Shown piece after piece: positions 24,760 through 32,916 of a DNA stretch of 64,000 nt. The position numbers were made by a program, and so were the translations under genes. How positions within the stretch are numbered: the stretch's first letter is position 1; the number at the start of each line of letters is the position of its first letter. The stretch is from Gemmatimonadota bacterium (GTDB lineage: Bacteria; Gemmatimonadota; Gemmatimonadetes; Palauibacterales; Palauibacteraceae). The DNA lies in the NCBI GenBank assembly GCA_022826685.1, contig JAJDUL010000018.1, forward strand, positions 1-64,000, read 5' to 3'. The notes under the pieces were generated by a model, which did not search any database, was not told where the DNA came from, and was given only the letters and a program-made list of their open reading frames with translations.

Positions 24760-24801
24760 CCGCGCGCCTGTGTCCGCGCGCCTGTGTCGGCGCGCCTGCG
24801 T
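24760..24801 (+). repeat. Three 14-bp tandem repeats upstream of the argG promoter
   Basis: Two exact copies of ccgcgcgcctgtgt (24760-24773, 24774-24787) and a third degenerate copy (24788-24801) abut the -35 element. Regularly spaced copies could bind a regulator, or be replication slippage products. Confidence 0.6.
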
Positions 24802-24829
24802 TGCATAATTATTCACCATCTGGTATAAT
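24801..24829 (+). promoter_or_regulatory. Near-consensus sigma70-type promoter of argGHR
   Basis: TTGCAT (24801-24806), a 17-base spacer and TATAAT (24824-24829) give one of the clearest housekeeping promoters in the window. Transcription should begin near 24836, leaving a leader of about 40 nt before the argG ATG at 24878. The AT-rich patch stands out sharply from the flanking GC-rich DNA. Confidence 0.85.
24802..24815 (+). promoter_or_regulatory. ARG box (ArgR operator) overlapping the -35 element
   Basis: TGCATAATTATTCA matches the E. coli-type ARG box core TGAATAATTATTCA at 13 of 14 positions and is nearly palindromic. It overlaps the -35 hexamer, a good position for repression. The operon it would control ends with argR, so autoregulation by arginine is likely. 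A weaker half-match lies over the -10 region. Confidence 0.75.
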
Positions 24830-24877
24830 TTCCCGCTTCTTGAGCCGTTTCTCCCTTGCCATTCTCAGGATCGACGC

Positions 24878-26203
24878 ATGAATAACAGCACGACGAAGGA
24901 CGTGAAGCGGGTCGCCCTCGCGTATTCCGGCGGCCTCGATACATCGGTGATGGTCACCTGGCTGAAGGAGAACTACGGCTGCGAAGTCGTCGCGGCCGTC
25001 GTGGACGTCGGACAGCGGGAAGACTTCGACGAGATCCGCGACAAGGCGCTGGCGACGGGGGCCGTCGCCTGCCGGGTCGTCGATCTCCGCGAGCGGTTCC
25101 TCACCGAGTGCGCGTTCCCGGCGCTCAAGGCGGGGGCCGTGTACGAGGGCCGCTACCTGCTCGGCACCTCCCTCGCCCGGCCCGTGATCGCGGCCGCTCA
25201 GGTCGAGGTCGCGCGGGAGTTCGACTGCGACGCCGTCGCGCACGGCTGCACCGGAAAGGGCAACGACCAGGTCCGCTTCGAACTCGCCTACCAGGCGCTC
25301 GCGCCGGATCTGACCGTCATCGCCCCCTGGCGCGAGTGGGAGATCACGTCGCGCGAGGACGCCTTCGCGTATGCCGCGGAGCGGGACATCCCCGTGCCGG
25401 GGAGCCCCCGGAAGCTCTACAGCATCGACCGAAATCTGTGGCACACCTCGTTCGAGGGCGGCATCCTCGAGGACCCGACGGCGGCGACGCCGCACGAGTT
25501 GCGCGAACTGACGGTGGACCCGGCCGAGGCGCCGGACACCCCGGCAGACGTCGTGATCTCGTTCGAGCGGGGGGTCCCGATCGCGCTCGACGGCGAAGCG
25601 CTCGATCCGGTGACGCTCGTGCAGAGGCTGAACGAGACCGCCGGGGCCCACGGGGTGGGGCGCGTCGACCTCGTGGAGAACCGGCTCGTCGGCATGAAGA
25701 GCCGTGGAGTCTACGAGACGCCGGCCGGGACCGTCCTCCTCGCCGCGCTCGCGGACCTGGAGGCGCTCACCCTCGACCGGGACACATCGGGCTTCAAGCG
25801 CGGCATCTCGGACCGGTACGGGGAGCTCGTCTACCAGGGTCTCTGGTTCTCACCGTTGCGGGCGGCGTTCGACGCCTTCCTAGACGAGGCGCACGCCATG
25901 TCGACCGGAGACGTGACGGTGCGGCTGTTCAAGGGTTCCGCGATGCCCGTCGCGCGGACGTCCCGCTACTCGCTGTACCGGGAGGACCTCGCCACGTTCG
26001 AGGAGGATTCGGTCTACGACCAGGCCGATGCGGGCGGGTTCGTCCGCCTGTGGGGCCTCCCCTCGAGTCTCGCCGCGCGCGTGCGGGCGAGGGCGGCGAG
26101 CGGCGACCGGGACTGGGCCGCGTCCGCTTCCGTCGAGACCGTCCGAAGCTCGGCGAAGCCGATGCAGCGGCCCGGGCGGGCGGTGGCATCCGGGTCGCGC
26201 TGA
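24878..26203 (+). CDS. argG: Argininosuccinate synthase
   Basis: The protein has 441 residues. The ATP pyrophosphatase loop is 'VALAYSGGLDTSVMVTWL'. 'HGCTGKGNDQVRFELAY' is the citrulline/aspartate-binding signature and 'YSIDRNLWHTSFEGGILED' is also conserved. It joins citrulline and aspartate at the cost of ATP to form argininosuccinate. The last 45 residues after 'RLWGLPSSLAARVRARA' form an Ala/Arg/Ser-rich tail beyond the usual family end. The argH start lies 8 nt downstream. Expression is presumably repressed by ArgR at the ARG box upstream. Confidence 0.96.
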   Translation: MNNSTTKDVKRVALAYSGGLDTSVMVTWLKENYGCEVVAAVVDVGQREDFDEIRDKALATGAVACRVVDLRERFLTECAFPALKAGAVYEGRYLLGTSLARPVIAAAQVEVAREFDCDAVAHGCTGKGNDQVRFELAYQALAPDLTVIAPWREWEITSREDAFAYAAERDIPVPGSPRKLYSIDRNLWHTSFEGGILEDPTAATPHELRELTVDPAEAPDTPADVVISFERGVPIALDGEALDPVTLVQRLNETAGAHGVGRVDLVENRLVGMKSRGVYETPAGTVLLAALADLEALTLDRDTSGFKRGISDRYGELVYQGLWFSPLRAAFDAFLDEAHAMSTGDVTVRLFKGSAMPVARTSRYSLYREDLATFEEDSVYDQADAGGFVRLWGLPSSLAARVRARAASGDRDWAASASVETVRSSAKPMQRPGRAVASGSR

Positions 26204-26211
26204 ACCGCCCG

Positions 26212-27678
26212 ATGCCGGATGAAGCTCTCTGGGGAGGGCGCTTCGCGGCGCCCGTCCATCCGGCGGTCCAGGAGTTCACGAACTCGCTGCCGTTCGACCG
26301 CCGGCTCGTCCGACACGACCTCCTCGCGAGCCTTGCGCACGCCCGCATGCTGCGCGAAACGGAGATCCTCGCCGGGAGTGACAGCGACCTGATCCTGTCC
26401 GGCCTGTCGGAGATGCTGCGGGAGGTGGAGACGGGGGAACTCGAGGTCGGCGGGCCGGACGAGGACGTGCACACCTGGATCGAACGCACGCTCGTCGAGC
26501 GCGTGGGAGACGCCGGCAAGCGCCTCCACACGGCGAGGAGCCGGAACGACCAGACGGCGGTCGCACTGAGGCTGTACGTGCGCGAGCGCCTCGAGGACAT
26601 CCTCTCCGGGGTTGCGGGGCTGCAGCGCGTGCTGACCGGCCAGGCGGCCTCGTTCCGCGAGACCTTTCTTCCCGGCTACACGCACCTCCAGCCGGGGCAG
26701 CCGGTGAGCCTCGCGCACCACCTTCTCGCCCACGTGGCCTCGCTCGGCGCGGACGCGGAACGGCTCCGGGCGGCGCACCGGCTGGCCGGCGTGTCGCCGC
26801 TCGGCGCGGGCGCGCTCGCCGGCACGTCGTTCCCCATCGATCCGGCCCGCAGCGCGGCCCTGCTCGGGCTCGATCGCACCTTCGTAAACAGCATGCACAT
26901 CGTGGGCGACCGCGACTACGTGCTCGACGCGGCCTACGCGTGCGCCATGCTCTCCGTGCATCTCTCGCGCTGGGCGGACGAGATCGTGCTCTGGTCGACG
27001 CGGGAGTTCGGGTTCATCGAACTCGACGACTCCGTAGCGCAGGGCAGCAGCATCATGCCGCAGAAGAAGAACCCAGAGGCGGCCGAGATCCTGCGCGGGA
27101 AGTCGGCCCGGGCCATCGGAAACGTGACGGCGCTGCTCGCGCTGATGAAGGGCCTTCCGCTCACGTTCAACAGCGATTTTCAGGAAGACAAGGAACGCCT
27201 GTTCGACACGCTCGACACGGCGGACTGGTCCCTCGCGGCAGCGATCGCGGTGGCGCGGGGTGTTAACTACCGGACGGACGTCATGGAAGCCGCGTTGGGG
27301 GGCGGGATGCTGACCGCCACCGAACTCGCCGACCATCTCGTCCGCCACGGCGTCCCGTTCCGGCGGGCACACCACCAGGTCGGCGAGGCGGTGCGCCTGG
27401 CCGAGGAAGGCGGAGTGGAGCTATGGGAACTGGATCTCGATACCCTGCGGACGTGCTGTCCTTCCGCGGGAGACGACGTACACGACGTGCTGCGGCCTCA
27501 GGCCGCCGCCGCGGCGCACGATTCGCCCGGCGGGCCGGCGCCGGGACGCGTGCTGGAGCAGTTGCAGGAGGTCGACCGCGAGGTGGCGGGGCTCGAAGCG
27601 TGGCTGGACGAGCGCACCGATCCGCCGATCCGGCGCGCCCACCTCGAGGAGCGGCTCCTCGACGCCGCACTCGTATGA
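26212..27678 (+). CDS. argH: Argininosuccinate lyase
   Basis: The protein has 488 residues. 'LWGGRFAAPVHPAVQEFTNS' opens the protein as in most ArgH. 'TARSRNDQTAVALRLYVRE' and 'LPGYTHLQPGQPVSLAHHL' are conserved regions, and 'GSSIMPQKKNPEAAEILRGK' is the fumarase/aspartase superfamily signature with the catalytic Ser loop. It cleaves argininosuccinate into arginine and fumarate. An in-frame open stretch upstream runs across argG, but ATG 26212 gives the family N-terminus. The enzyme is the second gene of argGHR. Confidence 0.96.
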   Translation: MPDEALWGGRFAAPVHPAVQEFTNSLPFDRRLVRHDLLASLAHARMLRETEILAGSDSDLILSGLSEMLREVETGELEVGGPDEDVHTWIERTLVERVGDAGKRLHTARSRNDQTAVALRLYVRERLEDILSGVAGLQRVLTGQAASFRETFLPGYTHLQPGQPVSLAHHLLAHVASLGADAERLRAAHRLAGVSPLGAGALAGTSFPIDPARSAALLGLDRTFVNSMHIVGDRDYVLDAAYACAMLSVHLSRWADEIVLWSTREFGFIELDDSVAQGSSIMPQKKNPEAAEILRGKSARAIGNVTALLALMKGLPLTFNSDFQEDKERLFDTLDTADWSLAAAIAVARGVNYRTDVMEAALGGGMLTATELADHLVRHGVPFRRAHHQVGEAVRLAEEGGVELWELDLDTLRTCCPSAGDDVHDVLRPQAAAAAHDSPGGPAPGRVLEQLQEVDREVAGLEAWLDERTDPPIRRAHLEERLLDAALV

Positions 27679-27694
27679 ACCGCGGGAGGCTCTC

Positions 27695-28162
27695 ATGACG
27701 CCGGAACGCCGCAGGACCCGCGAGCGGGCGATCCTGCACATCATCGACACGCAGGAGATCCGGAGCCAGATCGAACTCGTGGCGGCGCTCGCGCGAGAGG
27801 GGATCTCGACCACGCAGACGACGCTGTCCCGGGACTTCCGACGCCTCGGCATCGTGAAGCGGGCCGACGCCGGCGGACCCAGGTATCACCGCCCAGGGCG
27901 GGACACGTCCCCGCCCTGTCCGCAGCGCATGCTGGCGGCGACACTCAGCGAACTGGCACTGGACGTCGGCCTGGGCAATGCGCTGTTCGCGATTCGCACG
28001 CTGAGCGGCTGCGCCAATGCCGTCGCGATCTCCATCGACGAGGCGGATCTCGACGGCGTCCTCGCGACGGTGGCGGGGGATGACACGATCCTGGTGCTGT
28101 GCCGCGACGCGAAGACTCGTTCCCGGCTCGTGGACGAACTGAGGTCGCTCGCCGAACTCTGA
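27695..28162 (+). CDS. argR: Arginine repressor
   Basis: The protein has 155 residues, full length, with GGGAGG just upstream of the ATG. The winged-helix N-terminal domain contains 'STTQTTLSRDFRRLGIVK' (about residues 38-55), the DNA-contact helix with the SRD signature. The C-terminal oligomerisation/arginine-binding domain includes 'SGCANAVAISIDEADLDGVL' and 'ATVAGDDTILVLCRD'. The GDDT replaces the commoner GxDT. Hexamers with bound arginine bind ARG boxes, and one is present at 24802-24815. It is the last gene of its own target operon. Confidence 0.94.
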   Translation: MTPERRRTRERAILHIIDTQEIRSQIELVAALAREGISTTQTTLSRDFRRLGIVKRADAGGPRYHRPGRDTSPPCPQRMLAATLSELALDVGLGNALFAIRTLSGCANAVAISIDEADLDGVLATVAGDDTILVLCRDAKTRSRLVDELRSLAEL

Positions 28163-28178
28163 ACCGGCGTATCGCTGA

Positions 28179-29369
28179 TCATCGCCTTCCACGGTCTCTT
28201 GCCGGCCGAACCCGCGCCGCGCGCAGGTCCGACAGTGCGACCGGCGGCCCGCCCCACGCGACCCCCCGCATCATCGCGATGGTCGTGGAACGAAGCAGTG
28301 CGTACGCCACGATCACGATGGCGAGCGGAAAAACGAGGACGAGCCAGGGATGGGCGTCATCCCGCAATACGGTCAGCGCCGGCAGCAGGCTGATGAGCAG
28401 GCAGACGGTGAAGATCACGGCGTGGACGGTCTCGCCCGTCGCCCAGAACAGTGGTGCCAGCACGCCCGGAGCAATGGCAAGCCACGAAAGCCCCGCGGCG
28501 GATACCAGGGAGTCGGCGACCCGGTAGTTCCGCGCGGCGAAGAGGTTCTTCTCCGTCCCGTGAACGAACCCGCCGACGGAGTCGTACCAGGGGCACACGA
28601 TCATCGCTTCGCCGTTGAGGAACTCCGACTGCATCCCGGACTCCTTCACGAGCTGACCCAGCCGCAGGTCCTCGTCGGGCCTGAGGGCGACGCTGCGGTG
28701 CCCGCCGAGGGCACGGTACGAGTCGGCGCGCATGATCGTATAACCTCCGACGCCCATGAAGGCCGAACTGCGCGGGTCGCGGACCTTCCACAAGCGCTTG
28801 GTGGCGGAGATACAGAGGCGGAGGGCCATCGTGCAGGCCCGAAGCAAGGTGCCGCTCACGCCGACACGGGGGCCGGCGCTGAGATGGTCCAGACCTTCGC
28901 GCAGGAGATGCCGCACGCCGCAGGCGACGGCGTCCGGCTCAAAGGTAATGTCGCCGTCGGTGAAGAGCAGAAGCTCTCCCGCAGCCGCGTCCGCCCCCCG
29001 TTGGGTCGCGTAGTTCTTGCCGAACCAGCCGTCCGGAAGCTCCTCCACATGGAGCACCGAGAGCCGCGCGTCTTTGCGGGCCAGGTTCTCGGCGATCTCC
29101 CCCGTACGGTCTTCCGACCGGTCGTTGACGAAGATGACCTCGAAGTCCGGGTAGCGGAGGGCAAGCAGGGAGCGCAGCGCCTCCTCTACTGACCGTTCCT
29201 CGTTCCTGGCCGCCACGATCACCGAGAGACGGGGAAGCGGAGCGTCGTCCGCGCGGGGCGGAGCCACCTCGTCGAGCCGGCGAACCTTGAGTTCGCTGTA
29301 CACGACGGTCCCCGCGATGCCAGCCCACACGACGAGCGTAAAAACCCCGAGAGCAACGAGAAGCGTCAT
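28179..29369 (-). CDS. Membrane-bound family 2 glycosyltransferase
   Basis: The protein has 396 residues. An N-terminal membrane helix ('LLVALGVFTLVVWAGIAGTV') is followed by a GT-A domain: 'LSVIVAARNEERSVEEALRS', 'FEVIFVNDRSEDRTGE', the DxD-like 'LLFTDGDITFEPDAV' and 'LRPDEDLRLGQLVKESG' with the likely catalytic Glu-Asp. Two or three C-terminal helices close the protein. It probably transfers a sugar to a lipid or carotenoid-like acceptor at the inner membrane, as in the CrtQ/hopanoid glycosyltransferase-like group. The acceptor is not readable from sequence. It stands convergent with argR across 16 bp. Confidence 0.85.
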   Translation of the reverse strand: MTLLVALGVFTLVVWAGIAGTVVYSELKVRRLDEVAPPRADDAPLPRLSVIVAARNEERSVEEALRSLLALRYPDFEVIFVNDRSEDRTGEIAENLARKDARLSVLHVEELPDGWFGKNYATQRGADAAAGELLLFTDGDITFEPDAVACGVRHLLREGLDHLSAGPRVGVSGTLLRACTMALRLCISATKRLWKVRDPRSSAFMGVGGYTIMRADSYRALGGHRSVALRPDEDLRLGQLVKESGMQSEFLNGEAMIVCPWYDSVGGFVHGTEKNLFAARNYRVADSLVSAAGLSWLAIAPGVLAPLFWATGETVHAVIFTVCLLISLLPALTVLRDDAHPWLVLVFPLAIVIVAYALLRSTTIAMMRGVAWGGPPVALSDLRAARVRPARDRGRR

Positions 29370-29399
29370 CGCGAAAACTGCGCCGGGGAGAGCCCCGCG

Positions 29400-30932
29400 C
29401 TAGCGGGCGCCGCTCGTGATCGCCTGTCCCGGGTAGACGCCGGGCACAAGCTCTGCGTCCCGGACCACGGCCGTCCCCTCGACGAGCAGGTGCATCACGC
29501 CCTCCGACGGCGCCGCCGGGTCCGCGTACGTCGCGCGGTCGATGATCGTCTCCGGATCGAACACGACGATGTCCGCGTCCGCGCCGACCTGGACCCTTCC
29601 CTTCCGCGCCATGACCGGGGCGAACCCCTCGACGCGCTGCGCCGGCAGGATCGTCATCTTCGCGAGGGCGTCCATCAGGCTCAGCGCCCCGCGCTCGCGC
29701 ACGTAGTATCCGAGCACCCGTGAATAGGTGCCGGCGCCGCGCGGGTGGATCGCCTGGTACAGGTACGGGATCCCGTCGCTCGCCACGATCACGTCGGGCT
29801 GCGCGACGATCCACTCGTTCGTCTCCTCGCTCCTCCCGTGGATCACGACCCAGCCGCCCTGATCCCGGTAGTGCCGGAAGGTCGCGGCGTTCAGCCGCTC
29901 CGGCGTCCCCGACCACTGCAGGCGGCCGTATTCCTCGTCGGAGCGGCCCTCCCACGGGTCGAACAGGGCCGATTCGATCCGCGTCGAGCCCGCGGTGTAG
30001 GGGTAGGACTCCGTCGTGATGTCGATCCCGCGCTCGCGCGCCCCGCGGATCATCTCCAGCGTCATGCGGGCCATCTCGTCGGCGCTCGAGTTCATGTGAA
30101 CGATGTGGAGCGGAGCCCCGGTCGCGAGTGCGTTCGCGATCACTTCCTGGAAGGCCCCCAGCGTGCCGCCCGAGTTCTCGCCCCGGATGTGGACGTAGGC
30201 CGGCGCCCCCTGCGCGGCCGCGAGCTGGAAGACGCGGTAGATCTCCGTCCTCGATGCGCCCGGCGTGTAGGTGATGCCGAACCCGATCCCGAGCCCGCCC
30301 TCCTCCAGACCCGTCGCGATGAGCCCGTTCAGTTCGAGCATCTCGTCGTCGTCGATTCCTCCGTAGACCGCATCGAACTCGAAGGGACTGGCTTCGCCCG
30401 GCGGCGTCATCACCGAGTGGCCGACATCAAAACCCGCGAGCAGCTTCGTGCGCGCGCCCGGGTGGCTCACCGTCGCCCCGAAGTGGATGGGCGCCGTCCC
30501 CTCGCGGGAGGCGACCCATTCGGCCACGGGGTACACGCCGAGCTCCATCTCGAGGGCCGTCGTCACGCCGTCGAGCGCCTGGAGCTTCGCGCTCACCGTG
30601 TCCTGCCCGTGCGCGTGCAGGTCGACGAAGCCGGGGGCGACGACGAGGCCGGCGGCGTCGATCGTGTCCCGTCCCGCGACGCCCCCCTCCGCGATGGCCG
30701 TGATGCGTCCGCCGGCGACCGCGACGTCGCGCACGGCGTCGAGGCGCGTCTCCGGGTCCATGACCCGGCCGCCGAGTATGACGAGGTCCGCGATCCCTTC
30801 CGCTCCGGCGGCCGCGTCTCCGCCTCCGGGAGAACCCTCGGGGGAAGCGCAGGCCGCAAACGCGAGGGCCGCCAGCCACGCCGCCCGCCGTCCGCGACCG
30901 CCCGTGCGACCCGCGGTGCGATGGATCGTCAT
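29400..30932 (-). CDS. D-aminoacylase / N-acyl-D-amino-acid deacylase family amidohydrolase, lipoprotein
   Basis: The protein has 510 residues. The N-terminus ends in a lipobox ('ALAFAACAS') about residue 27. The amidohydrolase core starts 'DLVILGGRVMDPETRLDAV'. Metal ligands are in 'GFVDLHAHGQDTVSAKLQAL', 'YVHIRGENSGG', 'LHIVHMNSSADEM' and 'VIVASDGIPYLY', a pattern of the D-aminoacylase branch. It likely removes acyl groups from N-acyl-D-amino acids outside the cytoplasm. Its ATG overlaps the stop of the upstream flavoenzyme gene by four bases, suggesting a joint role in D-amino or D-hydroxy acid use. Confidence 0.85.
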   Translation of the reverse strand: MTIHRTAGRTGGRGRRAAWLAALAFAACASPEGSPGGGDAAAGAEGIADLVILGGRVMDPETRLDAVRDVAVAGGRITAIAEGGVAGRDTIDAAGLVVAPGFVDLHAHGQDTVSAKLQALDGVTTALEMELGVYPVAEWVASREGTAPIHFGATVSHPGARTKLLAGFDVGHSVMTPPGEASPFEFDAVYGGIDDDEMLELNGLIATGLEEGGLGIGFGITYTPGASRTEIYRVFQLAAAQGAPAYVHIRGENSGGTLGAFQEVIANALATGAPLHIVHMNSSADEMARMTLEMIRGARERGIDITTESYPYTAGSTRIESALFDPWEGRSDEEYGRLQWSGTPERLNAATFRHYRDQGGWVVIHGRSEETNEWIVAQPDVIVASDGIPYLYQAIHPRGAGTYSRVLGYYVRERGALSLMDALAKMTILPAQRVEGFAPVMARKGRVQVGADADIVVFDPETIIDRATYADPAAPSEGVMHLLVEGTAVVRDAELVPGVYPGQAITSGAR

Positions 30933-32326
30933 GCGACCACCTTTCCGGGGTTCATGAGGCCCTTCGGGTCGAGCGCCTCCTTGATCGAGCGCATGGCGTC
31001 GACCGCATCTCCGTGCTGCGCCCGCATGTAGGGGACCTTCCCGTAGCCGACGCCGTGCTCGCCGGTGCAGGTGCCCCCGACCGAGATCGCCTGCTCGATC
31101 ATGCGCGCGTTCACCCGCTTCGCGCGCGCCATCTCCTCCTCATCTTCCGGATCGATGATGAAGAGGACGTGGAAGTTGCCGTCCCCGGCGTGGGCGACGA
31201 TCGGGGCGAGGAGGCCCTCCGCGTCGATGTCCTCGCGCGTCTTCAGGAGACAGTCGGCGAGCGAGGAGATCGGGACGCAGACGTCCGTCGCCCACCCCCG
31301 GGCGCCCGGACGGAGGGCGAGCGACGCGTAGTAGGCCTCGTGCCGGGCCGCCCACAGCCGCGAGCGTTCCTCGGCCCGCGTGGCCCACTCGAAGTCCGTC
31401 CCGCCGAGTTCCTTCGCGATGAGGCCCACCTCGGTCGACTGCTCCTCGACGCCCGCAGCCGTCCCGTGGAACTCGAAGAAGAGCGTGGGACGCACCGGGT
31501 AGTCGAAGTCGGAGTAGCGGTTCACCGCGTCCATCTGTACGTCGTCGAGGAGTTCGACGCGCGCGACCGGCACCCCGCTCTGGATCGTGTAGATCACCGC
31601 GTCCACCGCGTCGGCCAGCGTCGGGAAGGAGCACACCGCCGAGGCGATCGCCTCCGGGATCCCGTGCAGCCGGAGCAGGACCTCCGTGATGATGCCGATC
31701 GTGCCCTCGGAGCCGAGGAAGAGCCGCGTGAGGTCGTAGCCCGCGGAGGATTTTCTCGCGCGCCCGCCCGTCCGGATCACCGTCCCGTCCGGGAGCACGA
31801 CGGTGAGCCCGAGCACGTTCTCGCGCATCGTGCCGTAGCGGACCGTGGTCGTCCCCGAAGCTCCGGTCGCGGCCATCCCGCCCAGGCTCGCGTCGGCGCC
31901 CGGGTCGATGGGGAAGAAGAGGCCTGTCCCCTTCAGGTGCTGTTCGAGCGCCTTGCGGGTCATCCCCGCCTCGACGCGGCAGTCCATGTCTTCGGGGTTG
32001 AGGTCGATGAGGCGCGTGAGACCGCTCGTGGCGATCGTCACTCCGCCGCGCAGGGCGGCGACGTGCCCTTCGAGAGAGGTCCCGGCGCCGAACCCGATCA
32101 TCGGGACGCCGTGCCGGTGGCAGGCCCTCACGGCCGCGGACACCTCCGCCGTGGACTCGGGGAAGACGACCGCGTCGGGCGGCTCGTTGGCGTGGAACGA
32201 CTCGCCTTCGCCATGCTGCTGGCGCATCGCCTCGGCCGTCGTGAAACGGTCGCCGAACACCTCTTCGAGTTCGGTCTCGAGCGCCGCCGGGAGCGGGGTC
32301 CGTTGCGTCGGTGCGATCGTGCTCAT
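30929..32326 (-). CDS. FAD-linked oxidase, D-lactate dehydrogenase/GlcD type
   Basis: The protein has 465 residues. A PCMH-type FAD-binding domain ('PMIGFGAGTSLEGHVAALRG', 'GLFFPIDPGADASLGGMAAT', 'LFLGSEGTIGIITEVLLRLH') is followed by the FAD-oxidase C-terminal domain. That domain has metal/substrate residues in 'VAHAGDGNFHVLF' and 'CTGEHGVGYGKVPYM'. It fits the LDHD/GlcD family, which oxidises D-2-hydroxyacids such as D-lactate and passes electrons to a quinone or cytochrome. No iron-sulfur subunits (GlcE/F) are next to it. It is coupled by a four-base overlap to the deacylase downstream. Confidence 0.9.
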   Translation of the reverse strand: MSTIAPTQRTPLPAALETELEEVFGDRFTTAEAMRQQHGEGESFHANEPPDAVVFPESTAEVSAAVRACHRHGVPMIGFGAGTSLEGHVAALRGGVTIATSGLTRLIDLNPEDMDCRVEAGMTRKALEQHLKGTGLFFPIDPGADASLGGMAATGASGTTTVRYGTMRENVLGLTVVLPDGTVIRTGGRARKSSAGYDLTRLFLGSEGTIGIITEVLLRLHGIPEAIASAVCSFPTLADAVDAVIYTIQSGVPVARVELLDDVQMDAVNRYSDFDYPVRPTLFFEFHGTAAGVEEQSTEVGLIAKELGGTDFEWATRAEERSRLWAARHEAYYASLALRPGARGWATDVCVPISSLADCLLKTREDIDAEGLLAPIVAHAGDGNFHVLFIIDPEDEEEMARAKRVNARMIEQAISVGGTCTGEHGVGYGKVPYMRAQHGDAVDAMRSIKEALDPKGLMNPGKVVA

Positions 32327-32433
32327 GCCGGACGTTGCCGCCGGGCCCCGCCGTTCGTCAAACGCCGTCCGCGGGACGGCGATCCCGCGGGCGGTCTCTT
32401 GACCCGTCCCGGCGGCGCCCGGACTTTGCGCGC

Positions 32434-32910
32434 ATGGACATGCGTGGAGTGATGCTCTTTCTGCATCTGGTCGGGCTGGCGCTGTGGTTCGGCGTCACCC
32501 TTTCGCTCGCGATCCTCGGCGTCCGGGCCAACAAGACGGGCGACCGGAACGTGATCGCGTTCATCTATCGCGCCGGCCACCGGCTGCTCAGGGGCCCCGG
32601 GCTCCTCGGGATGCTGCTGACCACGATCGCGGGCTTCGGCCTCGCCGGACTCGGCGGCTACGGCGTCTTCCGGCTCACACCGCACTGGCAGTTTCAGATG
32701 CAGGTGCTGGGGCTCATCGCCTTCGTGCTCGCCGTCGCGGTCCAGATCCCCAACTCGGGCCGGCTCGCGCGCGCCGCGGAGGCTTCCGCCAACGCCGACG
32801 AGGACAGCGCCTCGTTCGTCCGCTTCCGGAAGACGAACGCGATCGTGGCTTCGATCAACGGCGCCCTGATCCTCATCGTCACCCTGCTGGGCACCATCCG
32901 CCCCATGTAG
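32434..32910 (+). CDS. Four-helix integral membrane protein of unknown function
   Basis: The protein has 158 residues with four predicted helices: 'MLFLHLVGLALWFGVTLSLA', 'GPGLLGMLLTTIAGFGLAGL', 'MQVLGLIAFVLAVAVQ' and 'IVASINGALILIVTLLG'. The spacing and the first-helix His-Leu-Val-Gly pattern recall DUF2269/CopD-like proteins, but no metal-binding set is complete. ATG 32440 is an alternative start. It lies convergent with the DUF2723 gene, 6 bp away. Confidence 0.65.
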   Translation: MDMRGVMLFLHLVGLALWFGVTLSLAILGVRANKTGDRNVIAFIYRAGHRLLRGPGLLGMLLTTIAGFGLAGLGGYGVFRLTPHWQFQMQVLGLIAFVLAVAVQIPNSGRLARAAEASANADEDSASFVRFRKTNAIVASINGALILIVTLLGTIRPM

Positions 32911-32916
32911 ACGGGT

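Noticed and set aside
25108-27678. An 856-residue open frame fusing an N-terminal extension to argininosuccinate lyase
   Set aside because: The extension is out of frame with argG and low in complexity. ATG 26212 gives the usual ArgH N-terminus.
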